From CAZUHK01 sp964620345 (GTDB lineage: Bacteria > Planctomycetota > Phycisphaerae > Phycisphaerales > Zrk34), in contig CAZUHK010000190.1 of the NCBI GenBank assembly GCA_964620345.1, positions 1 to 5,474 of the forward strand: 5,474 nucleotides of DNA. Reading direction: 5' to 3'. Shown here in pieces: positions 1 to 5,425 of the stretch (position 1 is its first letter; each line of letters begins with the position of its first letter). Position numbers and translations under genes: made by a program. The notes under the pieces are model-generated. The model ran no database searches and was not told where the DNA came from. It was given only the letters and a program-made list of their open reading frames with translations.

Positions 1-584
1 ATCGTGGCGACCGTGTGCGCCATGCCGTGCGCCCCGAGTGGGGCGAGGGCGTGGTCGAGCAGGCCACCGCCGCGCCGGGCGACGCCCAGCGGCTGGTGGT
101 CAGCTTCGCCAGTCACGGCCGCGTCACGCTCAACACCGCCTTCGCCAGCGTCGTGCCGGCCAACGGCAGCGCCCAGACCGGCGCCAAGCAGGGCTGGCTC
201 GACCGCGTGGCCACCGCCGCGGCCGCCACCGCCGCGGCCCGCCCGACCCGCTTGGGCGAACTGCCCGAGGCCTGCACCGATCCGTTCGCCTCGCTCACGC
301 GAAAGCTCAGGGCCACGCTCGATTTGTATCGCTTCGAGCGCACGCCGCGCGGCCTGATGGAATGGGCCGTGGCGCAGACCGGCCTGACCGATCCGCTGAG
401 CCAGCACAGCCGCCACGAGCTCGAGCAGCAGTTCGAACAGTTCGAACGTGCCCGCGATGCGCACCGGTCGGCCCTGCTGCGCGACGCCAAGCGCAGCGGC
501 AAGCTGGCCGAGGTCGAGGCGCTGCGCGACGAGCTCAAGCCGCACGCGATCGCCGCGCTGGATCGCGGGCTGCGCGCGGTGTGA
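1..584 (+). CDS. DUF3553-type domain protein, 5' end missing (partial)
   Basis: The reading frame is open from the first complete codon at position 3 and ends at TGA 582-584, so about 193 residues are visible and the start lies upstream. The first visible residues, RGDRVRHAVRPEWGEG, followed by VVEQ and a strand-rich stretch ending near NTAFASVV, resemble the small beta-barrel-like DUF3553 domain (G-D-x-V-x-H then P-E-W-G-x-G), whose function is unknown. A GTG at 15-17 lies in frame but inside this motif, so it is unlikely to be the true start. After the domain comes an Ala-rich linker (ATAAA twice), then a mostly helical part with charged heptad-like runs (LEQQFEQFERARDAHRSALL), possibly a coiled coil. 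The C-terminal part is not recognised. Codon use is strongly GC3-biased, like its neighbours. The domain name is moderately sure; the role is unknown. Confidence 0.7.
   Translation, partial: RGDRVRHAVRPEWGEGVVEQATAAPGDAQRLVVSFASHGRVTLNTAFASVVPANGSAQTGAKQGWLDRVATAAAATAAARPTRLGELPEACTDPFASLTRKLRATLDLYRFERTPRGLMEWAVAQTGLTDPLSQHSRHELEQQFEQFERARDAHRSALLRDAKRSGKLAEVEALRDELKPHAIAALDRGLRAV
210..239 (+). repeat. Perfect 15-bp tandem duplication inside the DUF3553-type gene
   Basis: Positions 210-224 and 225-239 are identical (GCCACCGCCGCGGCC twice). The unit is in frame and encodes Ala-Thr-Ala-Ala-Ala twice, in the linker between the N-terminal domain and the helical C-terminal part. Exact identity, including third codon positions, suggests a recent slippage or duplication event. 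Confidence 0.85.
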
Positions 585-600
585 GCCGGTCACGCGCCTT

Positions 601-667
601 GCCCCTGCGCTAAACCCCGGCCCCGCTGTGCCTGCCCCTCGGCTAAAGCCCGGCCACCGCTGTGGCC
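601..667. repeat. Imperfect 33/34-bp tandem repeat in the convergent intergenic region
   Basis: Positions 601-633 and 634-667 align with about 28 of 33 matching bases and one gap. Both begin GCCCCT and share the core GCTAAA-x-CCCGGCC followed by CCGCTGTG. Only the second copy carries the full inverted repeat that forms the hairpin at 646-673. The shape, a GCTAAAGCCCGGCC-type palindrome between genes, resembles dispersed intergenic palindromic repeats of GC-rich genomes, but only these two copies are visible. Confidence 0.65.
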
Positions 668-673
668 GGGCTT
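646..673. terminator. Perfect 12-bp-stem hairpin between convergent genes, probable bidirectional terminator
   Basis: AAGCCCGGCCAC (646-657) and GTGGCCGGGCTT (662-673) are exact reverse complements separated by a four-base loop, CGCT. The hairpin lies between the stops of the plus-strand DUF3553-type gene (584) and the minus-strand sulfotransferase (673-675), where a shared terminator is expected. The following T tract is weak: CTTTAG read on the minus strand and CTTCAT on the plus strand. It may therefore work poorly as an intrinsic terminator, or instead be a palindromic repeat or an mRNA 3'-end stabiliser. The last stem base is also the last base of the sulfotransferase stop codon. Confidence 0.6.
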
Positions 674-1437
674 CATCCGGCATCCCCGTCGTAGCCCGCC
701 AACGCACACAGCTCGCGATACATCCGCATCACCCGCTCATCGATCCGATCGTCAGCGACGGTGCGCTCTAGCGCCCGGTCGGCGAACGCCGGATCGATTC
801 TCGCGTCGCAGTGCGCCGCGAGGCCGGCGACCGCGTCGGCATCGAACATCTGCCGATAGTGGATGAACCGCCAGTCGCCCTCGTGCCGCAGGCGTTGGAG
901 CACGCGGGCGTACATGCACCGCCACACGTCCAGCGCCTGGTCGAAGCTGAGGCGCACGTTCGACAGGTATCGCGCGGTGTCGATCTCGCGGAGGATGCTG
1001 CGCGCGGTGACGGCCGGGGCGCGGAAGACGCAGACCAACGCCGCGTCGGCCGGCAGGTGGGGCCGCCACACATCCAGCGTGTAGCAGAAGCGCGGATCCT
1101 TGTAACAGAACGGCCGGCGCGCGACGTGGGCGGCGATGCGCTCGCGGATGGTTTGATCGTCGCGCATCGGTGCATCGACTGGCAACCGCGCCAGCCACAG
1201 TTGACGAGGCAGCGGGATGTCGGGCCGAGCCATGTCCTCTTCATCGCGATGCGGCACGGCGTGGGCGAGAATCGCTTCGTTGGTCGCGTTGATCGCCCGG
1301 CTTTCGTAAAAGCCCCTGGGATTCGACTCGCGCGGCTCGACCAGCGAATCGCCCATGAAATACCCCGCCCCCGCCAGTGTCCCGGCGACCAGCGACGTGC
1401 CGCTGCGGCCCGAACCCATCACGATCACATCACGCAT
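673..1437 (-). CDS. Sulfotransferase family protein
   Basis: This gene encodes 254 residues from ATG at 1435-1437 to TGA at 673-675. Members of the family transfer a sulfuryl group from PAPS to hydroxyl or amino groups, often of carbohydrates. The N-terminus VIVMGSGRSGTSLVAGTL (residues 4-21) is a strand followed by the P-loop-like 5'-phosphosulfate-binding loop (GSGRSGTS, 8-15). ESNPRGFYES (37-46) followed by NEAIL is a conserved block of bacterial members. CYKDPRF (111-117) precedes a strand and the 3'-phosphate-binding segment VFRAPAVTARSIL (137-149), with Arg139 and Ser147 as likely PAPS contacts. There is no signal peptide or membrane segment, so it is probably cytoplasmic. The start is supported because the next Met (residue 7) would remove the first core strand; the upstream Shine-Dalgarno match is poor. 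The acceptor cannot be predicted. It is transcribed divergently from the toxin-antitoxin remnant. Confidence 0.85.
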   Translation of the reverse strand: MRDVIVMGSGRSGTSLVAGTLAGAGYFMGDSLVEPRESNPRGFYESRAINATNEAILAHAVPHRDEEDMARPDIPLPRQLWLARLPVDAPMRDDQTIRERIAAHVARRPFCYKDPRFCYTLDVWRPHLPADAALVCVFRAPAVTARSILREIDTARYLSNVRLSFDQALDVWRCMYARVLQRLRHEGDWRFIHYRQMFDADAVAGLAAHCDARIDPAFADRALERTVADDRIDERVMRMYRELCALAGYDGDAG

Positions 1438-1442
1438 GCTTT

Positions 1443-1476
1443 GGCTGATCGGCTGAACCCGGTCAAATGCTCAAAT
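1443..1476. repeat. Two pairs of direct hexamer repeats in the divergent intergenic region
   Basis: GGCTGA occurs at 1443-1448 and 1451-1456, and TCAAAT at 1463-1468 and 1471-1476, each pair with an 8-bp period. They lie between the sulfotransferase start and the toxin remnant start, where operators for either gene could sit. No convincing -35/-10 pair was found; TATCAT at 1500-1505 is a weak -10 candidate for the plus-strand module. A role as a binding site is speculative. Confidence 0.25.
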
Positions 1477-1531
1477 CGGTCTCGGCCACGCTCGCGCGGT
1501 ATCATCTCAGTGCGATCACGCTGGAACCGCC

Positions 1532-1863
1532 ATGGCGCAATCGGTATTCATCGAGACAACGATCCCAAGCTATCTGGCCGCGCGAAGCTCTCGCGACATC
1601 ATCCAGGCAGCGCGGCAGGAGTTGACCAGCCAATGGTGGACGCAGCACCGCGGGCGTTACAAGCTGTTCACCTCTCAAGTGGTGCTCGACGAGATCGCTC
1701 GTGGTGATGCGGGCCAGGCGGGTCAGCGGATCGCGCGGCGGACAACGCACGGCATATCGCCAATCCGCACAACCACCGTGCGATTCGCGATTGCCTGGCG
1801 GCGCATCGCGTCGAGATGTCGGTCATCTGCACGCCAGAGGAGTTGATGCACGATGAAGTCTGA
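1532..1863 (+). pseudogene. vapC: VapC-like PIN-domain toxin, broken by internal deletion and frame change
   Basis: VapC toxins are PIN-fold endoribonucleases that cut tRNA or other RNA and are held in check by a partner antitoxin. From ATG 1532, the frame encodes a clear PIN N-terminus: VFIETTIPSYLAARSSRDII, then a QWW segment, and SQVVLDEIARGDA near residue 50-60. The match ends around IARR (near 1740). The C-terminal part of the family resumes in another frame (codon phase of 1744): NARHIANPHNHRAI, then VICTPEELMHDEV, stopping at TGA 1861-1863. Intact relatives carry about 50 more residues between these blocks, including the DALH-type segment with a conserved acidic active-site residue and the LLTWNCRHIAN segment. 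That stretch is largely missing here. The first frame reads on to a spurious stop at 1844-1846. The acidic residues of the IET and LDE motifs remain, but the catalytic set is incomplete, so the protein should be inactive. A GGAA 5-6 bases before the ATG is a modest ribosome-binding site. Confidence 0.8.
1836..1842 (+). promoter_or_regulatory. Shine-Dalgarno site of the antitoxin-like gene
   Basis: AGAGGAG lies 10 bases before the ATG at 1853 and is embedded in the codons for the toxin's C-terminal PEEL motif. An in-frame TGA at 1844-1846 lies just upstream of the ATG, so 1853 is the first possible start after this site. Keeping this sequence may explain why the toxin's 3' end has survived. 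Confidence 0.6.
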
Positions 1864-2032
1864 GCCCCAAACAGCGCAGCAGGCATCGAACATCGTGGCC
1901 GAGGTCCGCCGGTGGAAGCAGGCCAATGCCGCGGAGCACGGCTTTGATGTCGATGCGATCGCGGCGGCGGCGCGCAAGCGTCAGGCCGACCATCCCAAGC
2001 GTGTGGTCCGCCGCGATCGGCCCACGCAATAG
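1853..2032 (+). CDS. Small antitoxin-like protein paired with the VapC remnant
   Basis: This 59-residue reading frame runs from ATG 1853 to TAG 2030-2032. Its first 11 bases overlap the last codons and stop of the broken toxin (ATGAAGTCTGA), as expected for a co-translated toxin-antitoxin pair in toxin-first order. The protein has an amphipathic charged core, IVAEVRRWKQANAAEHGFDVDAI (written here as residues 14-36), followed by AAAARKRQADHP and a basic tail. Short partners found after this VapC subfamily often have the pattern EV/I-R-x-x-R...A-x-x-F-x-x-D-x-x-A-I...A-R-R-R-Q, which this matches well. Known partners bind and neutralise the toxin and often repress the operon. Here the toxin is defective, so the gene may be an orphan antitoxin. 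There is no internal damage. The family assignment comes from pattern and context, not from a named domain. Confidence 0.75.
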   Translation: MKSEPQTAQQASNIVAEVRRWKQANAAEHGFDVDAIAAAARKRQADHPKRVVRRDRPTQ

Positions 2033-2129
2033 TCTCTGCCCACTCAAGCGACCCGCGCCAATCGCCCGATAAAGCCGGTGGAGAAGGTCTGCGCGATGTC
2101 CGTGCGGACCGGTTGCGAAAGGGCGCCGC

Positions 2130-2552
2130 ATGATTCAGTCCGCCTCGTCCGTCTCGCGTCGCACGCCCGCCGACGATGCGCCCGCGCCGCCGCGGCAGCG
2201 CCGGCTGACGCTCGTCACGTTCGGCTTCAAGTACGGCCAGCCGGGCACGAACTTCTACTTCGACGTGAGCTTCCTGAAAAACCCCGCGCGCGAGCATTGC
2301 TGGGGACTGTTCAGCAAGCCGTGCGCGGACATGCGGCGGTTCGTGCTCGATCAGCCCGCGGCTCAGCAGTTCCTCGACAAGCTCGTGCCCCTGGCCGAGG
2401 TGTTGCTCGGGGCCGACGACGACGTGCGCATCGGCATCGGCTGCTCGTCGGGCCGGCACCGCTCGTACATCATCGCCGAGGAGCTCAAGGCCCGGCTCGA
2501 AGATGAGCACACCACCGTCCGCCTGATCCACCGCGAGGAACCGTACCAATGA
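2130..2552 (+). CDS. Stand-alone RapZ C-terminal domain protein
   Basis: The gene encodes 140 residues from ATG 2130, with AAGGG at 2119-2123 six bases upstream. After a disordered, Pro/Ala/Arg-rich N-terminus (1-24) comes a complete RapZ C-terminal domain: LVTFGFKYGQPG (28-39), FDVSFLKNP (44-52), FVLDQPAAQQFLDKL (71-85), and the phosphosugar-binding loop with its helix, IGIGCSSGRHRSYIIAEELK (101-120). Full-length RapZ is about 285 residues, with an N-terminal P-loop kinase-like domain; no Walker A is present here. In E. coli the C-terminal domain binds glucosamine-6-phosphate and presents the small RNA GlmZ to RNase E. The usual GCTGGxHRS loop is GCSSGRHRS here, keeping His110 and Arg111. 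The basic RNA-binding tail is absent: the protein ends HREEPYQ. It is therefore more likely a sugar-phosphate or nucleotide sensor, or something else, than an sRNA adapter. It overlaps the next gene by ATGA. Confidence 0.85.
   Translation: MIQSASSVSRRTPADDAPAPPRQRRLTLVTFGFKYGQPGTNFYFDVSFLKNPAREHCWGLFSKPCADMRRFVLDQPAAQQFLDKLVPLAEVLLGADDDVRIGIGCSSGRHRSYIIAEELKARLEDEHTTVRLIHREEPYQ
2535..2540 (+). promoter_or_regulatory. Shine-Dalgarno site for the glycosyltransferase-methyltransferase gene
   Basis: GAGGAA lies 8 bases before the ATG at 2549, within the last codons of the RapZ-domain gene. Together with the ATGA stop-start overlap (2549-2552), it fixes the start of the downstream gene and indicates translational coupling. 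Confidence 0.65.
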
Positions 2553-4825
2553 TCGCTGCCGGCAGGGCATCGGCCTCGTCAGGCAAGCGGCGCGTCGCGG
2601 CGCTGATCGCCTCGCGGAATCGGCCCGACCTGGTGCGCGACGCCGTGGCCAACCTGCGCGACACCTGCTCACCCGATGGCTGCGAGCTGGACATCATCGT
2701 CGTCGAGTGCGGCACCGACCGCGACAAGCTCTGCGAACATTCCACGCTCGTGTACGAAGACGCCGAGTTTCGAGGCAAGTGCTTCGGCCACCACCTCGCG
2801 CTGGACCTGGCCGCCAGGCGCGGCGGCTACGATTACTACTGGCCGCTGCACAACGACGTGCGGTTCGACGGCACGCTCGACCCGGCGGCCGAGCTGATCG
2901 CGACGCTTGAAAGTGAGCCGGCCATGGCGATCTGCTCGCCTTGGAACATCGACGGCCACTTTCCCCAGGGCTGGCAAGCCGACGGCCGGCGGTTCCATCC
3001 GGTGTGCGTGTGCGACTACCTGGGCTTCATGGTCAAGGCCGATGCGGTCGAGCGGGTCGGCTTTCTCAATCCCGCTTTCCGATACTGCTGGGGCGCGATC
3101 CACGAGCTGGCTTTCAAGCTGTACTCGGCCGGCTGGTTCATCGCGTACTCGGATCGGCTGACCATGAAGCACCTGGGCGGCTCGACGTACGGGGCGGCGG
3201 GAACCCACACGATCAGCCGCGAGGATTACCAGGCCAACGCCGCGCGGTTCGCCTACGACTACTTTCGCCAGCGCTACGGCGAGAACTGGCACGACACGTT
3301 CTGGGCCGCGGCGCAGGGCCACGGCATCGGGTTCAACACGTTCACGTATCACCGGCGATTCTGGGCTCGTTGGTTCAGCGAACAGGAGCTGGCCGAGCGC
3401 GATGGCACGGCGTGCGGTGCGGCGCGGCGTTGCGGGACGCGCGTGCCGGTGACCGCGACGGCCGCGACGCAGCCGCCCACGCCACAGCTCGCCGAGCAGG
3501 TGAACGCACTGCACCCGTGGTTTGTGCCGGCCGACGTGGGCGGGTTGCAGGTGGTGCCGGGCGTGGGCACCGAGTGGCGGGCCGACTGGCTGAGCAATCG
3601 CATCGCGGCGCGTCGAACGATGATGGTCGACGCGGTGTGCGAGCGGATCGACATGACCGGCAAGCGTGTGCTGGACCTGGCGTGCAACTGCGGCTACTGG
3701 TCGGCGCGCTACGCCGAGCGCGGCGCCGCGTGGGTGCTGGGCGTCGAGGGCCGCGCCAGGCACCTGGCCCAGGCCGAGCTGTACTGGCGGACCAATCGCT
3801 TCATCGGCGAGGGGCGCTACCAATTCATCCGGGGCGACGTGGCCGACGCCGACACCTGGCCGGCGATCGAGCAACGCGGGCCGTTCGACGTGACGCTGTG
3901 CGCCGGCATCCTCTACCACGTGCTCGACTACGCCGCGGTGCTGCGCCGCGCCGCGGCGGTGACGCGCGAGGCGATGATCATCGACACCCGCGTGACCGAC
4001 GGTGCCGAGCGGCCGGTGCGCGAGCCGGGCGACCTGAACTTCAACGCCATCCCCGAAGCGCTCGACAAGGTCGTGCCCAACCGCGATCGGCTGATCGCCG
4101 TGATGGACGAGCTGGGCTTCGATGTCGAGCCGCTGCCCGCGACGTTTGGCGCACCGTGGGGGCTGCGGAATGTCGACGACTACGCGGCCGGCCGGCGCGT
4201 GTGCCTGCTGGCGATGCGCCGTGTGCCGGCGGCGCTCGGCGACGATGGCGCGGCCGACCACGCGATCCGCCTGCACCTGGGCTGCGGGCCGGACAAACGC
4301 GATGGTTGGATCAACATCGACGTGAACCCCGACAACGAGCCGGACCTGGTCGGTTCGGCCGACGACCTGTGCGACTTCGCCGATGCGAGCGTGGACGCGA
4401 TCGAGGCGTGCCACCTGTTCGAGCACTTCACGCTCGACCAGGCCCAGGCGGCGCTGCGCGAGTGGGCGCGGGCGCTGAGGCCCGGCGGGACGCTCGCGTT
4501 GGAGCTGCCCGACCTCGACGGCTGTGTCCGGCTGATCGGCCGCGCCGCCGACCCGCGGGGATACGACATGGGCATGATCGGGCTGTTCGGCTACCCGCCG
4601 CTGATCGCCGCCGAGGGCGACGCCCAGGTCCACAAGTGGGCCTGGACAGCCGCGACGCTCACCGACGCGCTGCGCATCGCGGGGTTCGACGACGTGCGCC
4701 CCGAGCCGGTCACCCAGCACTGGCGTCACGCCGCCCGCCTCGGCCGCGACATGCGCCTGGTCGCCCGCCGCGCCGATGTCGCGCGGCCGGTCGCGCGCGA
4801 GCGATCCGTGGCCGGCGTCGAATGA
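2549..4825 (+). CDS. Three-domain fusion: family 2 glycosyltransferase plus two SAM-dependent methyltransferases
   Basis: This protein has 758 residues. Residues about 14-215 form a GT2/GT-A-like domain: VAALIASRNRPDLVRDAVANL (15-35), IIVVECGTD (49-57), and a D-x-D-like HNDVRFDG (101-108). The WGAIHELAFKLYSAGW segment (181-196) sits where GT2 enzymes usually carry the catalytic ED. A helical extension reaches about 285, followed by a Thr/Ala/Pro linker (297-312). Residues about 320-555 form a methyltransferase: motif I is VLDLACNCGYWS (374-385), the acidic end of strand 2 is GVEGR (398-402), then FIRGDVAD (426-433) and FDVTLCAGILYHVLDY (446-461), resembling CmoB-like or DUF1698 enzymes. Residues about 572-740 form a second, different methyltransferase: LHLGCGPDKRDGWINIDVNP (575-594), CHLFEHF (621-627), and LRPGGTLALELPDL (643-656). 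No signal peptide or membrane helix is seen. It probably extends and methylates a surface or secreted glycan in the cytoplasm. The substrate is unknown. The start overlaps the RapZ-domain stop. Confidence 0.85.
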   Translation: MIAAGRASASSGKRRVAALIASRNRPDLVRDAVANLRDTCSPDGCELDIIVVECGTDRDKLCEHSTLVYEDAEFRGKCFGHHLALDLAARRGGYDYYWPLHNDVRFDGTLDPAAELIATLESEPAMAICSPWNIDGHFPQGWQADGRRFHPVCVCDYLGFMVKADAVERVGFLNPAFRYCWGAIHELAFKLYSAGWFIAYSDRLTMKHLGGSTYGAAGTHTISREDYQANAARFAYDYFRQRYGENWHDTFWAAAQGHGIGFNTFTYHRRFWARWFSEQELAERDGTACGAARRCGTRVPVTATAATQPPTPQLAEQVNALHPWFVPADVGGLQVVPGVGTEWRADWLSNRIAARRTMMVDAVCERIDMTGKRVLDLACNCGYWSARYAERGAAWVLGVEGRARHLAQAELYWRTNRFIGEGRYQFIRGDVADADTWPAIEQRGPFDVTLCAGILYHVLDYAAVLRRAAAVTREAMIIDTRVTDGAERPVREPGDLNFNAIPEALDKVVPNRDRLIAVMDELGFDVEPLPATFGAPWGLRNVDDYAAGRRVCLLAMRRVPAALGDDGAADHAIRLHLGCGPDKRDGWINIDVNPDNEPDLVGSADDLCDFADASVDAIEACHLFEHFTLDQAQAALREWARALRPGGTLALELPDLDGCVRLIGRAADPRGYDMGMIGLFGYPPLIAAEGDAQVHKWAWTAATLTDALRIAGFDDVRPEPVTQHWRHAARLGRDMRLVARRADVARPVARERSVAGVE

Positions 4826-4826
4826 A

Positions 4827-5237
4827 TCAACGGGACTGAAGGAAGTCGCGGAGGATGGCCGCGGCGGCCAGGGCGTCGCGGCGGGCTTTTTTCTGGCCGT
4901 GGGTCAGGCCGGTCTGTTTCATCTGCTCGTCCGCCGCGTAGCTGGTCAGCCGTTCGTCGACGCGGTGGACGGTCAGACCGGTGTGCTGTTCGAGCAGCAG
5001 GCACAGGGCCTGGGCCTTCTTCGCCGCCGCGCCCGGTTCGCCGGACATGTTCAGCGGCAGGCCGACCACCAGCTCATCGGGGGCGTATTCGTCGATGGCA
5101 TCGCGGATGCCGCGCAGCAGCTCGGCCGGCTGGGTCGCTTCGATGGCGCCGACGGGCCCGGCCTGCCGGGTCAGGTCGTCGCCGATGGCCAGACCGGTGC
5201 GCCTGGCGCCGTAGTCGATGGCGAGGTAGCGCTTCAC
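4827..5237 (-). CDS. ruvX: Putative pre-16S rRNA nuclease / Holliday junction resolvase-like protein RuvX (YqgF)
   Basis: The gene encodes 136 residues, from GTG at 5235-5237 to TGA at 4827-4829, close to the usual 135-150 for the family. YqgF has an RNase H-like fold; it is linked to maturation of the 16S rRNA 5' end and was earlier proposed to resolve Holliday junctions. The motifs are all present: YLAIDYGARRTGLAIGD (4-20, Asp8), LVVGLPLNMSGEPG (56-69), VDERLTSYAAD (93-103, Glu95) and KKARRDALAAAAILRDFL (116-133, Asp121). The frame stays open upstream to an ATG at 5370-5372, but that 45-residue extension is Arg/Pro-rich and unlike the family. The GTG directly precedes the first beta strand and has GGTGAG six bases upstream. 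Its stop is one base from that of the convergent fusion gene. Confidence 0.9.
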   Translation of the reverse strand: MKRYLAIDYGARRTGLAIGDDLTRQAGPVGAIEATQPAELLRGIRDAIDEYAPDELVVGLPLNMSGEPGAAAKKAQALCLLLEQHTGLTVHRVDERLTSYAADEQMKQTGLTHGQKKARRDALAAAAILRDFLQSR

Positions 5238-5425
5238 CCGTTGCTCACCGGGGCGATGTCGGCGGCGGCGCACGCCGCCCCTTCGCGCGCGACCACGCGA
5301 TCGATCTGCGCTTTGCTGAGGTGGCGGCAGGGGGGCATGGGGGCGGGCCTTGTCGCGTTTGATCCCGGCCAAGGCCTCGAAGACTCGGCCATGACCGGGC
5401 TTGAGTAAAATTTCAACCGATTCAC
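5234..5425 (-). other. Possible small or frameshifted coding remnant upstream of ruvX
   Basis: A minus-strand frame ends at TGA 5234-5236, overlapping the ruvX GTG as GTGA, which is typical of a real upstream partner. From ATG 5336-5338 it reads MPPCRHLSKAQIDRVVAREG and then a short Ala-rich end, with 31 of 34 codons ending in G or C. Upstream of that ATG this frame loses the GC3 bias. Instead, the ruvX-phase frame (about 5412-5340) reads EILLKPGHGRVFEALAGIKR with good bias. The two frames meet at a C5 run (G5 at 5339-5343 on the plus strand) next to a second run (G6, 5330-5335), so a one-base indel would join them into one protein. No start codon with a good context was found for the longer version, and the octamer repeat interrupts everything upstream. 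I do not recognise the protein. Confidence 0.3.
5244..5249 (-). promoter_or_regulatory. Shine-Dalgarno site that sets the ruvX start
   Basis: Read on the minus strand, GGTGAG lies six bases before the GTG at 5237. GGTGA pairs with the 3' end of 16S rRNA (anti-Shine-Dalgarno UCACC). This supports the short RuvX form over one starting at 5372. Confidence 0.55.

Noticed and set aside
15..584. GTG at 15 as the start of the DUF3553-type protein
   Set aside because: The frame is open to the window edge, and the residues before it (RGDR) complete the domain's G-D-x-V-x-H motif, so the gene is cut by the window.
811..1707. A 298-codon plus-strand frame across the sulfotransferase
   Set aside because: It is antisense to a gene with clear sulfotransferase motifs and runs into the VapC remnant in a wrong frame; no domain is visible.
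2098..2109. GTCCG-TG-CGGAC inverted repeat before the RapZ-domain gene
   Set aside because: The stem is only 5 bp with a 2-base loop, common by chance in GC-rich DNA, with no supporting terminator or operator context.
1668..2672. A 334-codon minus-strand frame opposite the toxin-antitoxin and RapZ-domain genes
   Set aside because: Arg/Ala/Pro-rich shadow sequence. The plus-strand genes on the same span have recognisable families and ribosome-binding sites.
2669..4729. A 686-codon open frame on the minus strand, antisense to the glycosyltransferase-methyltransferase gene
   Set aside because: Long antisense frames are expected in very GC-rich genes. Its translation is rich in Arg, His, Val and Gln with no recognisable motif, while the plus strand has clear domains throughout.
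2941..4839. A 632-codon plus-strand frame overlapping the fusion gene in another phase
   Set aside because: The translation is Arg/Ala/Gly-rich low-complexity sequence, typical of a shifted GC-rich frame, and the real gene covers the same span.
4827..5372. A longer RuvX starting at ATG 5370-5372
   Set aside because: The extra 45 residues are Arg/Pro-rich, exceed the family length and lack homology features; GTG 5237 has a ribosome-binding site and directly precedes the first conserved strand.
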